The notes beneath the pieces were generated by a model that did not search any database, had not been told where the DNA came from, and worked only from the letters and a program-made list of their open reading frames with translations. From contig CALWVX010000100.1 in NCBI GenBank assembly GCA_944385065.1, positions 1 through 6,683 on the forward strand: a stretch of 6,683 bases of DNA. Direction: 5' to 3'. Origin of the DNA: an uncultured Oscillospiraceae bacterium. GTDB lineage: Bacteria > Bacillota > Clostridia > Oscillospirales > Oscillospiraceae. Of the stretch, positions 1-6,092 are shown piece after piece. Position 1 is the stretch's first letter. Every line of letters starts with the position of its first letter. The translations under genes were made by a program, and so were the position numbers.

Positions 1-18
1 ACAAAGCTTGCTCCGACG

Positions 19-95
19 TGGTCCGAGTGGCGGGATTTGAACCCACGGTCTCTTGGACCCGAACCAAGCGCGATACCAAGCTTCGCCACACCCGG
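19..95 (-). tRNA. tRNA-Pro, anticodon CGG
   Basis: Decodes CCG proline codons. Read on the minus strand, all arms fold. The acceptor CCGGGTG pairs with CACTCGG over seven pairs, including one G-T. The D stem is GCGA/TCGC. The anticodon stem CTTGG/CCAAG encloses the seven-base loop TTCGGGT, placing the anticodon CGG at plus-strand positions 59-61. The T stem GTGGG/CCCGC holds loop TTCAAAT. The discriminator is A, and the CCA end is encoded at 19-21, so it is included in the gene. Transcription runs towards the left edge of the window. Only 18 bases remain beyond it, so any further tRNA or terminator is out of view. Confidence 0.97.
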
Positions 96-110
96 ATAGT
101 TAGCTTTATC

Positions 111-139
111 ATTATAGTGATTTTCCTGCACTCTGTCAA
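111..139 (-). promoter_or_regulatory. Consensus sigma-A promoter of tRNA-Pro
   Basis: On the minus strand the -35 box is TTGACA (134-139) and the -10 box is TATAAT (111-116). Both match the consensus perfectly and are separated by exactly 17 bases. The -10 box ends 15 bases before the first tRNA base, leaving a very short 5' leader. This strength fits a stable-RNA gene. Confidence 0.93.
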
Positions 140-142
140 GTG

Positions 143-171
143 GAATATTCCCCGTCCACAGAAAATATACT
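143..171 (+). promoter_or_regulatory. Candidate sigma-E-type sporulation promoter
   Basis: GAATATT at 143-149 fits the B. subtilis sigma-E -35 consensus KMATATT at all seven positions. After 14 bases, AATATACT (164-171) matches CATACAAT at five of eight. Initiation would fall near 178, ahead of the Shine-Dalgarno of the M23 gene. No good sigma-A promoter is visible here on the plus strand. Support comes from context: in B. subtilis the spoIVF operon is transcribed by sigma-E in the mother cell. The -10 match is imperfect, so this is a candidate only. Confidence 0.45.
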
Positions 172-206
172 GATACCACTTGAAAATGGACAGGGAGGGG
201 CGTGCC

Positions 207-1235
207 ATGTACGAGCAGAGGGCGCGGGCCGCAGGAAGAGCGGGAGGGACCGCCGGACGTGGGGCGGGGAATCACAGGAGCCGCCGGCAGTCCGGCGGAG
301 GACGGGAGCGAGTGTTGCTGGGGCAGCTTGTTGTTTGCCTGGCCCTGTTTCTCACAGTTTTTTTGGGCAGAGGGATTTTTCCCGGCCGGATGGTCCAGAT
401 GGGAGAAGAAGTGAGGGAAGTGATCTCCTCAGATTTTGATTTTCGGGAAGCGCTGGCAGAACTGGGCGGTTCCTTGGCGCAGGGGGACACAGTTTGGTCG
501 GACCTGGGGGAATTTTGTGTTCAGGTCTTTGGACCGCAGGAGGAGCCGGCCCAATCTGTGTCCCTGCTCACGCCGCCGGAGCCGCAGTCGATTCTGTCGG
601 AGGAACTGTCTTTCCTCGGCGGCTATCCAGACGCATTGTCAAGGACAGAACATTATATGAAAGGAGAGCGGCTGGGTGTAACACTTACTGCTGTCCCCGC
701 AGAAGAACAGGCGGAGCAGACAGCGGCAGAGCCAGAGCCGGAAGCTCTGCCCGCCGGAGCGGTGATCCAGATTTCTGATTACGACGGGCCCGCTCTGCCG
801 GACAATTACACGATGGACCGCCTGTCACTGGGAACGCTGGAGACGATGGCTCCGATCACTGGGCGGCTGACCTCGGGATATGGCTATCGGACCGACCCTG
901 TCAACGGAGCAGAGGGGGATTTCCACGGCGGAGTGGACATTGCCGGCAGCGAGGGAAGCCCGATTGCCGCTTTTGCAGATGGAGTGGTGGAATATACGGG
1001 AGAGGACAATTCTTATGGGCTCTATTTTCAGATTGACCACGGCAATGGAGTCAAGTCCTTCTATGCCCATTGCAGTGAGGTGCTGGTCAGAAAGGGGCAG
1101 TCGGTGTCCAGGGGGGATACGGTGGCTCTGGTGGGGTCCACGGGGAATGTCACCGGGCCGCACTTGCACCTGGAGCTGAAATACGGAAGCATGCACCTGA
1201 ATCCGGCCTACTATGTGGAATTCGCCGCAGACTGA
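207..1235 (+). CDS. Membrane-anchored M23 peptidase, SpoIVFA-like
   Basis: A 342-aa single-pass membrane protein with a C-terminal LytM/M23 domain. The order is: an Arg/Gly-rich basic cytosolic stretch (about 1-34), one transmembrane helix (about 36-54), a long acidic and proline-rich linker, then the M23 domain (about 215-335). The zinc and catalytic set is complete: His240 and Asp244 (HGGVD), His288 (YAH), and His319 and His321 (HLH). ATG 207 was chosen because GGGAGGGG sits six bases upstream. TTG 180 and ATG 186 are in frame but lack a good site and fall at the predicted transcript start. It overlaps an M50 protease gene by one base (TGATG). In Bacillus the equivalent pair is SpoIVFA-SpoIVFB, where SpoIVFA anchors and restrains the protease. 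The SpoIVFA role is inferred from this arrangement. The intact active site also allows a real peptidoglycan hydrolase, as in other sporulation M23 proteins. Confidence 0.85.
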   Translation: MYEQRARAAGRAGGTAGRGAGNHRSRRQSGGGRERVLLGQLVVCLALFLTVFLGRGIFPGRMVQMGEEVREVISSDFDFREALAELGGSLAQGDTVWSDLGEFCVQVFGPQEEPAQSVSLLTPPEPQSILSEELSFLGGYPDALSRTEHYMKGERLGVTLTAVPAEEQAEQTAAEPEPEALPAGAVIQISDYDGPALPDNYTMDRLSLGTLETMAPITGRLTSGYGYRTDPVNGAEGDFHGGVDIAGSEGSPIAAFADGVVEYTGEDNSYGLYFQIDHGNGVKSFYAHCSEVLVRKGQSVSRGDTVALVGSTGNVTGPHLHLELKYGSMHLNPAYYVEFAAD

Positions 1236-1864
1236 TGCGGTGGGGCCGGGTGGAGGCCACCGGCGGTTTCTTTCTGCTGGTGGCCTGGATGAACTATTGG
1301 GACAGCCAGGGATTGGTGCCCATGGCGCTGCTGGCCTGTACCCTTCATGAGCTGGGACATTTGGGAATGATCCGGGCGGTGGGAGGGCGGGTGCGGCTGA
1401 TCCGACTGACGGCTGTGGGGGCGGAGATGGCGGTAGATCGCCCGCTGGGATATTGGCAGGAGGGCGCGGCCGCCCTGGCCGGGCCGGGAGTCAACCTGCT
1501 GCTGGCGCTGGTGTTCTGCTGCTGGTCATGGGGAAGAACCTTCGCCGGGCTGAATCTGGCGCTGGCAATTTTTAATCTGATCCCCATCGGCAGTCTGGAT
1601 GGCGGAAGAACCCTGTACTGTGCGCTGTCCCTCCTGACCGGACCGGACTGGGCCCGGCGAATGGGTGAGACGTTGGACCTGATCTGTGCCGGTGCTCTGC
1701 TGGGGATGGGGGTGCTGTTGGCCGGAACAGTGGGAAATATTACCATGCTGTTGGCGGCCTTGTGGATAATTGGTATGATTTTCCGGGGAAAATCTCATCA
1801 TTCACCAGCGATTAGGACTTGTCACCAGGGGAGAAAACCGGTAAAATTAAAGGTACGCTTATGA
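1235..1864 (+). CDS. spoIVFB: M50 site-2-type membrane protease, SpoIVFB-like
   Basis: A 209-aa polytopic zinc protease of the M50 family. The zinc site is HELGH (His38, Glu39, His42) in an early hydrophobic segment. The third ligand is Asp122 in NLIPIGSLDGG (114-124), a signature of the family, and LAGPGVN (81-87) is another M50 landmark. Hydrophobic stretches at about 10-45, 78-120 and 150-185 suggest several membrane helices. Its start overlaps the stop of the M23 gene, indicating translational coupling. In B. subtilis SpoIVFB cleaves pro-sigma-K in the membrane around the forespore; that substrate is assumed here, not seen. It is shorter than the roughly 288-aa Bacillus protein and has no room for the C-terminal CBS domain. 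The last 20 or so residues are polar and basic and coincide with a promoter-like sequence, so they may not be conserved. Confidence 0.87.
   Translation: MRWGRVEATGGFFLLVAWMNYWDSQGLVPMALLACTLHELGHLGMIRAVGGRVRLIRLTAVGAEMAVDRPLGYWQEGAAALAGPGVNLLLALVFCCWSWGRTFAGLNLALAIFNLIPIGSLDGGRTLYCALSLLTGPDWARRMGETLDLICAGALLGMGVLLAGTVGNITMLLAALWIIGMIFRGKSHHSPAIRTCHQGRKPVKLKVRL
1819..1847 (+). promoter_or_regulatory. Internal sigma-A-like promoter ahead of the radical SAM pair
   Basis: TTGTCA (1819-1824) and TAAAAT (1842-1847) each match consensus at five of six bases, with a 17-base spacer. It lies inside the 3' end of the M50 gene, 38 bases before the next start codon. It would give the downstream pair vegetative expression independent of the sporulation-type promoter. 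Sequence match only. Confidence 0.5.
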
Positions 1865-1885
1865 ACGACCTGGAGGGGAAGGCCC

Positions 1886-3730
1886 ATGAACCGTACCTTG
1901 GAGCAAATCCTGCCGAGAGTGCAGAAGCCGGCCCGGTACACCGGAGGAGAATACAATGCAGTGGTCAAGGACCGCCGGGAAGTAGAGGTCCGATATGCCT
2001 TATGCTTTCCGGATACTTATGAGATCGGCATGTCCAACCTGGGCTGCCGAATTCTATACGGAGTGATGAATCAGGAGCCCGGGGTGTGGTGCGAGCGGTG
2101 CTATGCTCCCTGGGGGGATATGGAGGAGGAGATGCGCCGGGAGGGACTGCTCCTCTATGGACTGGAGAGCGGGGACCCCATCTCCGACTTTGACATCATC
2201 GGCTTCTCTCTGGGGTATGAGATGGCCTATACCAATGTGCTCAATATGCTGGATCTGGCCGGCCTGCCTCTGCGGTCGGCCGACCGGCCCGAGCTGTCCC
2301 CCATTGTGGCAGCGGGGGGCACCTGCGCCTATAACCCGGAGCCCCTGGCCCCCTTTGTGGACTTTTTTGTTCTGGGAGAGGGGGAGGAGGTCACGCTGGA
2401 GTACATCCGCCTCTATCGGCAGGCCCGGGAGGAGGGCTGGTCCAAGGAGGAGTTTTTGCAGGAGGCTGCTCAGATTGAGGGAATCTATGTCCCCTCCTTC
2501 TATGAACCCATCTACAACCCGGACGGCACTCTGGCCGAAATGCGGGTCAAGGAGGGTTCCGGCGCCCATGAGACGGTGCGCAAGCGCATCGTGGAGGATT
2601 TCGATCACAGCTATTTTCCGGTAAAGACCATTATCCCCTCCACCGAGATCGTCCATGACCGGGTGATGCTGGAGCTGTTCCGGGGCTGCATCCGGGGCTG
2701 CCGGTTCTGTCAGGCGGGGTATGTCTACCGCCCGGTGCGGAACCGGAACCCGGAGCTCCTGGCCCAGTACGGAAAGGCCGCCTGTGAGGACTCGGGCTAT
2801 CAGGAGATGACTCTGTCCAGCCTGTCCTCCACCGACTACCCCTGTCTGCTGGAGCTGTGCGACGACCTGCTGGACTACTGCGCTCCCCGGGACATTGGGG
2901 TGTCTCTGCCATCTCTGCGGGCGGATACCTTCTCCATGAACCTGATGGAGCGGCTCCAGCGGGTGCGCAAAGGCGGATTGACCTTCGCCCCCGAGGCGGG
3001 CACCCAGCGGCTGCGGGACGCCATCAACAAGAATCTGAAGGAGGAGGACCTGCTGCAGTCGGTGCGCACCGCCTTTGCTGGGGGCTGGAGCGGAGTCAAG
3101 CTGTACTTCATGCTGGGGCTGCCCACCGAGACAGACGAGGACGTGCAGGGAATTGCCGATCTGGCCCGAAAGGTCTATTTTGCCTGGCGGGAGACCACCC
3201 CCAACCCGGCCCGGGGGGTTCGGATCACGGTGTCCACCTCCTGGTTTGTTCCAAAGCCCCATACCGCCTTCCAGTGGGAGGCCCAGATCACCCGGGAGGA
3301 GTACCAGCGCCGGGTGGATCTGCTGCGGGATGAGCTGAAACGGGACAAGTCCATCACCTACAACTGGCACGATCCGGAGACCAGCTATCTGGAGGCGATT
3401 TTCTCCCGGGGAGACCGGAGATTGGCCGATGTGCTGGAGTGGGCCTGGGAGCATGGGGCCAAAATGGACTCCTGGAGCGAATATTTTGATTTTCAGCGGT
3501 GGATGGACGCCCTGGCCGCCTGCGGCCTGGACGGGGACTTCTACGCCCACCGGGAGCGGAAGCGGAACGAGGTATTTCCCTGGTGCCGTATCGATCCCAT
3601 GGTTACCCCCGCCTTTCTGTGGCGGGAGCGGGAACAGTGCTACGCCTCCCAGACCACGCCGGACTGCCGCAGCCGGTGTTCCGGCTGCGGAGCCAACCGC
3701 CTGCTGAAAGGAGGGGTGTGCAATGGCTGA
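1886..3730 (+). CDS. TIGR03960-family radical SAM protein with B12-binding-like N-terminus
   Basis: A 614-aa enzyme of unknown reaction. The N-terminal part (about 30-190) resembles the B12-binding-like region that precedes the radical SAM core in this family. The core begins near 255 and carries CIRGCRFC (Cys268, Cys272, Cys275), the CxxxCxxC motif that binds the [4Fe-4S] cluster reducing S-adenosylmethionine. A radical SAM-type barrel follows, including LTFAPEAGTQRLR (365-377). A second cysteine cluster with identical spacing (Cys594, Cys598, Cys601) lies near the C-terminus. The start is supported by GGAGGGG at 1872-1878, seven bases before ATG. The gene overlaps its partner by 8 bases. 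In many clostridia this pair stands between spoIVFB-like genes and the RNase G/rplU-obg region, which hints at a translation or RNA-related role. The substrate is unknown and the family call rests on recognition of sequence and context. Confidence 0.88.
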   Translation: MNRTLEQILPRVQKPARYTGGEYNAVVKDRREVEVRYALCFPDTYEIGMSNLGCRILYGVMNQEPGVWCERCYAPWGDMEEEMRREGLLLYGLESGDPISDFDIIGFSLGYEMAYTNVLNMLDLAGLPLRSADRPELSPIVAAGGTCAYNPEPLAPFVDFFVLGEGEEVTLEYIRLYRQAREEGWSKEEFLQEAAQIEGIYVPSFYEPIYNPDGTLAEMRVKEGSGAHETVRKRIVEDFDHSYFPVKTIIPSTEIVHDRVMLELFRGCIRGCRFCQAGYVYRPVRNRNPELLAQYGKAACEDSGYQEMTLSSLSSTDYPCLLELCDDLLDYCAPRDIGVSLPSLRADTFSMNLMERLQRVRKGGLTFAPEAGTQRLRDAINKNLKEEDLLQSVRTAFAGGWSGVKLYFMLGLPTETDEDVQGIADLARKVYFAWRETTPNPARGVRITVSTSWFVPKPHTAFQWEAQITREEYQRRVDLLRDELKRDKSITYNWHDPETSYLEAIFSRGDRRLADVLEWAWEHGAKMDSWSEYFDFQRWMDALAACGLDGDFYAHRERKRNEVFPWCRIDPMVTPAFLWREREQCYASQTTPDCRSRCSGCGANRLLKGGVCNG

Positions 3731-4388
3731 CCGCCTGCTGTTTTCCAAAACCGGCCGGGCAAAATATATTTCTCATCTGGACCTGATGCGCACCTTTCAG
3801 CGGGCCTTTGCCCGGGCGAAGATTCCCATCAAGCACACGGAGGGGTTTCACCCCCATCCCTTTGTCTCCATTGCGCTGCCTCTGTCGGTGGGCTATTCCA
3901 GCGAGTGCGAGATCCTGGAGTTTGACCTGCTGGAGAGGACAAGCCATGGGGAGGTCCCGGAGCGGCTCACCGCCGCCATGCCCGAGGGCATTGTGGTGCG
4001 GGAGTGCTATCCCGCCCAGCGCAAGCTGAAGGAACTGGCTTATCTCAACTATATCATGAATTTCGACTATCCCGAGGGCCGTCCCCAGGAGAGCGAGCCC
4101 GCCATGGAGGAGCTGCTGGGCCGGGAGAGTTTGGTGATTCAGAAGAAATCCAACAAGGCCCAAAAGGGCTATACCGAGGTGGATCTGATTCCCCTGATCC
4201 GCTCCTGGCGGGTGGAGTGCCAGAGCGACACCATGACGGTGGACCTGGTGCTTTCCGCTCAGAATCCGGGCCTGAATCCGGAGCTGATCCGGGCGGCCTT
4301 CTGTCAGTCCTATCCGGACCTGGCGCCGGACTTTGTGACCTTCCACCGCCGGGCGGCTCTGGATGCCGAGGGCGGACTCTTTCGATAA
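3723..4388 (+). CDS. TIGR03936/DUF2344-family partner of the radical SAM protein
   Basis: A 221-aa soluble protein of the DUF2344 family, which occurs next to, or fused to, TIGR03960 radical SAM proteins. The conserved N-terminal block is clear: KTGRAKYISHLDLMRTFQRA (9-28), then HTEGFHPHP (38-46) and ALPLSVGYSSECE (51-63). No membrane segment or cysteine cluster is present, and no catalytic function is established for the family. Its start lies 8 bases inside the upstream gene, with AAGGAGGGG (3708-3716) six bases before ATG. The two proteins are therefore probably made in fixed proportion and act together. It is the last gene of the transcription unit; a strong terminator follows. Confidence 0.88.
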   Translation: MADRLLFSKTGRAKYISHLDLMRTFQRAFARAKIPIKHTEGFHPHPFVSIALPLSVGYSSECEILEFDLLERTSHGEVPERLTAAMPEGIVVRECYPAQRKLKELAYLNYIMNFDYPEGRPQESEPAMEELLGRESLVIQKKSNKAQKGYTEVDLIPLIRSWRVECQSDTMTVDLVLSAQNPGLNPELIRAAFCQSYPDLAPDFVTFHRRAALDAEGGLFR

Positions 4389-4408
4389 GCGTGGATTCCA
4401 AACACGGA

Positions 4409-4451
4409 CACGAAAAATCCATCTTACAGGGAGTGCCTCGAAAATTTCGTG
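4409..4451. repeat. Short inverted repeat between the DUF2344 stop and the terminator
   Basis: CACGAAA (4409-4415) and TTTCGTG (4445-4451) are a perfect 7-bp inverted repeat around 29 bases. ATCTTA also occurs twice (4421-4426 and 4453-4458). It could be a weak 3' UTR stem or the remains of a small intergenic repeat. No coding potential is evident. Confidence 0.3.
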
Positions 4452-4463
4452 CATCTTAACTTG

Positions 4464-4506
4464 AAAAGCAGCTCTCCACTTTCATAAAAGTGGAGAGCTG
4501 CTTTTT
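4464..4506 (+). terminator. Strong intrinsic terminator, possibly bidirectional
   Basis: A perfect 19-bp stem (4464-4482 with 4487-4505) closes a four-base loop, CATA. The 3' arm ends in CTTTTT, giving a U-tract for plus-strand transcripts. The A-run on the left gives a shorter U-run for transcripts from the minus-strand gene that converges on it, so it may serve both sides. It ends the M23-to-DUF2344 unit. The remaining bases up to 4602 hold no recognisable gene, only a small dyad (ACCTGA/TCAGGT at 4591-4608) overlapping the yoaP stop. Confidence 0.93.
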
Positions 4507-4602
4507 CGACAGTCTCATGCGGCCTCTCTGGAAATTTTCCTGGGGAAACCGCGCCGTTCGGATTCCCATTCTGGGGCAGGGGAGGCCCGGACCTGATTGA
4601 CC

Positions 4603-5358
4603 TCAGGTCTGCTTTTTTAAGATGCGCTGGAGGGAGGCGGGGTCCAGCAGATTAACCGTTTCAAAGCGGCCGCAGTAAAACACGGCATAGTTGTTGAATA
4701 CACAGGGCAGCGCTTTGGCCTGTTCCAGAGTGTCCACCTGGATCAGGCGGAGTGGAATCCGGGCTTCCTCACAAAACCGGCGGACGTTCTCAATGCTCTG
4801 GAGGATAAAGGGGCACTGAAAGTCGTAGTAAATGGTGAGGGTCTCGTCGGGAATCACGCCCCGCTTGGCGCCGGCGGAGAAGGAAGGGAGGGTGCCGTCA
4901 AAGGAGAGAGCCAGGAGATCATAGCCGTAATCGGTGGTATCCACCACCTCAAATCCGAATTTTTTGGCAAAGGACTGATCGGAAAGCCACGCTTTCTGCT
5001 TCTGCGCGCCCAGCATACACAGACCGGATTTCCCCTGGGCTTTGGCGTCGGCCAGGCAGGATTCCAGCAGCGCTCTGGCATATCCCTTTCCGCGGTATTC
5101 TCCCAGGACCCACAGACAGTAGAGATAGAAATAGTTGTCTCCCACCACGGGGACCCAGGCGGTTTCCAGCGGAGCGTACTCCAGAAAGACAGTGGCCCGC
5201 TGATTCAGCTTGCGGAAGACATGGCCCTCCTGAAGCCGGTCGGCCAGCCACCGCCGCTTGGCCTCCACGCCGGGGTGGGGCTTTTTCGTCCGAATGATAC
5301 AGCACAAATGCTCATCGGCCAGGTTCTCCGGCGTCAGCGTCAGAAATTCAGCGTCCAC
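4603..5358 (-). CDS. yoaP: GNAT acetyltransferase with YoaP-like C-terminal domain
   Basis: A 251-aa two-domain protein that resembles B. subtilis YoaP in length and layout. The N-terminal GNAT domain (about 1-150) contains the acetyl-CoA pyrophosphate loop RGKGYA (89-94) followed by a helix, and the usual late GNAT motif FAKKFGFEVVD (130-140). The C-terminal part (about 170-251) is the YoaP-like thioredoxin-fold module, opening with IYYDFQCPF (176-184). Its lone cysteine Cys182 in CPF is in the place of a thioredoxin active site but without the second cysteine. The acyl acceptor is unknown. The start is GTG at 5358, with AGGGAGG nine bases upstream; no in-frame ATG fits. It is transcribed alone from its own promoter, converging on the DUF2344 gene. 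The family call is firm, the precise function is not. Confidence 0.87.
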   Translation of the reverse strand: MDAEFLTLTPENLADEHLCCIIRTKKPHPGVEAKRRWLADRLQEGHVFRKLNQRATVFLEYAPLETAWVPVVGDNYFYLYCLWVLGEYRGKGYARALLESCLADAKAQGKSGLCMLGAQKQKAWLSDQSFAKKFGFEVVDTTDYGYDLLALSFDGTLPSFSAGAKRGVIPDETLTIYYDFQCPFILQSIENVRRFCEEARIPLRLIQVDTLEQAKALPCVFNNYAVFYCGRFETVNLLDPASLQRILKKQT

Positions 5359-5404
5359 AGGATGGCACCTCCCTGAAAATCGAACGGATGTTCACTACAG
5401 CAAA

Positions 5405-5433
5405 AGTATACCAGCCGGAGGTCCGGCCGTCAA
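5405..5433 (-). promoter_or_regulatory. yoaP promoter with a dyad in its spacer
   Basis: On the minus strand TTGACG (5428-5433) and TATACT (5405-5410) are 17 bases apart, giving a start near 5398 and a leader of about 40 bases. The spacer contains a perfect dyad, GCCGGA-CC-TCCGGC (5414-5427), directly abutting the -35 box. A protein bound there would block RNA polymerase, so it is a candidate operator. The regulator is not identified. Confidence 0.8.
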
Positions 5434-5474
5434 GAGAAAAGCGAAGGGAATGGCTGCCGCCATTCCCTTCGCTT
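5434..5474 (-). terminator. Intrinsic terminator after the XRE regulator gene
   Basis: A perfect 16-bp stem (5439-5454 with 5459-5474) encloses a four-base loop. On the minus strand it is followed by TTTTCTC, a moderately good U-tract. It lies 30 bases beyond the XRE stop codon. The next bases are the yoaP -35 box, so terminator and promoter are packed edge to edge. Confidence 0.88.
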
Positions 5475-5504
5475 CAGACTGATCCTTTGCCGGCCCGCTG
5501 AAAC

Positions 5505-5696
5505 TCAGCCGGGGGTGAAAAGGGAGTCCACCGTGGTGTCCAGAACCCGGGCCAGATGAAAGGCCAGGGCCAGGGTGGGGTCGTACTTGTTGTTCTCGAT
5601 GGCGTTGATGGTCTGGCGGGTGACGCCGCACTGTTTTGCCAGCTCTTCCTGGGAAATTCCCGCCGCCTTGCGCAGTTCCCGGATGCGGTTCTCCAT
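5505..5696 (-). CDS. Small XRE-family HTH transcriptional regulator
   Basis: A 63-aa protein that is essentially one helix-turn-helix domain. It begins IRELRKAAGISQEELAKQCG (5-24), continues with the recognition helix VTRQTINAIENNKY (25-38), and ends with helices to residue 63. This is a common minimal regulator type found beside small membrane proteins. A longer in-frame ORF extends upstream, but its extra residues overlap the membrane-protein gene. ATG 5696 has GGAGG five bases before it, so that start is preferred. The start is one base after the stop of the membrane protein, so the two genes are translationally linked. The dyads flanking the operon promoter are its most likely binding sites, which would make it an autoregulator. 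That is inference; no ligand is known. Confidence 0.92.
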   Translation of the reverse strand: MENRIRELRKAAGISQEELAKQCGVTRQTINAIENNKYDPTLALAFHLARVLDTTVDSLFTPG

Positions 5697-5697
5697 G

Positions 5698-6015
5698 TCA
5701 GCCTCCGTATTTCCGCCGGTACACGGCCAGGCTGATGGCGTAGACGAAGGAGATGACGGCCAGCTGAACAAAAGGGTTGTTGCCCTCTATGGCCTGACCG
5801 TGGGCCACCGAGTTGTATATGCCCCACAGAATATCCAGCCCCAGAGCGCCCAGGGTGATGTAAAAGGTGGTGCAGCTGGCCCGTGAGATGATTTCCCTGC
5901 GGCGTTCATCTCCCTTCCGTGCCATGGAGGCCACCATCCACAGGATGGAGCCGGCGCAGAAGACGATGAAGCCCATGGCCAGGATGCCAAGAATCTGAAT
6001 CCCATTGTTATCCAT
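5698..6015 (-). CDS. Small membrane protein with three predicted helices
   Basis: A 105-aa hydrophobic protein that I do not recognise as a named family. Predicted membrane helices lie at about 6-31, 49-68 and 82-99. A charged loop, RKGDERRREIISR (34-46), separates the first two, and the tail is basic (YRRKYGG). Such proteins are often co-transcribed with a tiny XRE regulator, as here, and may sense or respond to a membrane-related signal. The role is unproved. ATG 6015 is ten bases after the AGGA of a GGAAAGGA Shine-Dalgarno (6026-6033). ATG 6021 is equally possible and adds two residues with a shorter spacing. Its 3' end carries the GGAGG site of the regulator gene. Confidence 0.72.
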   Translation of the reverse strand: MDNNGIQILGILAMGFIVFCAGSILWMVASMARKGDERRREIISRASCTTFYITLGALGLDILWGIYNSVAHGQAIEGNNPFVQLAVISFVYAISLAVYRRKYGG

Positions 6016-6039
6016 AATCATGCAGTCCTTTCCGTCAAA

Positions 6040-6059
6040 ATGTAAAAATCTTTTGACAT
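6040..6059. promoter_or_regulatory. Candidate XRE operator at the transcription start
   Basis: Half-sites ATGTAAAAAT and, on the other strand, ATGTCAAAAG form a 20-bp imperfect dyad, eight of ten positions matching. It covers the predicted start of the membrane protein-XRE transcript. A 23-base stretch containing it (6037-6059) recurs inverted at 6086-6108 with 21 of 23 identical bases. Confidence 0.62.
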
Positions 6060-6063
6060 CAAG

Positions 6064-6092
6064 ATCGTAACACACTCGCCTTGAAATGTCAA
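6064..6092 (-). promoter_or_regulatory. Promoter of the membrane protein-XRE operon
   Basis: TTGACA (6087-6092) is a perfect -35 box. TACGAT (6064-6069) is a four-of-six -10 box, with a 17-base spacer. Initiation would be near 6057, leaving a leader of about 40 bases. The -35 box lies inside one of two related dyads and the start point inside the other, so the promoter is probably repressed by a dyad-binding protein. Confidence 0.82.

Noticed and set aside
1..95. tRNA-Pro gene as an integration site for a mobile element
   Set aside because: No integrase gene, duplicated tRNA 3' end or other mobile-element sign is visible within the window.
180..206. Longer M23 protein from TTG 180 or ATG 186
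   Set aside because: Neither start has a Shine-Dalgarno sequence at a proper distance, while ATG 207 has GGGAGGGG six bases upstream.
1861..2022. Small ORF beginning at ATG 1861, overlapping the M50 stop
   Set aside because: It is out of frame with the radical SAM gene, lacks its own good ribosome binding site and has no recognisable content.
2054..3748. Open frame of 564 codons on the minus strand
   Set aside because: It lies antisense to the radical SAM gene, whose product has clear family motifs. The minus-strand translation is Gly/Pro/Gln/His-rich with no recognisable domain, a typical shadow in GC-rich DNA.
4591..4608. ACCTGA/TCAGGT dyad at the yoaP stop as a terminator
   Set aside because: The stem is only six pairs and no T-run follows on the minus strand.
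5697..5771. N-terminal extension of the XRE regulator
   Set aside because: The extra residues come from the coding sequence of the upstream membrane protein in another frame, and the HTH domain starts right after the well-placed ATG 5696.
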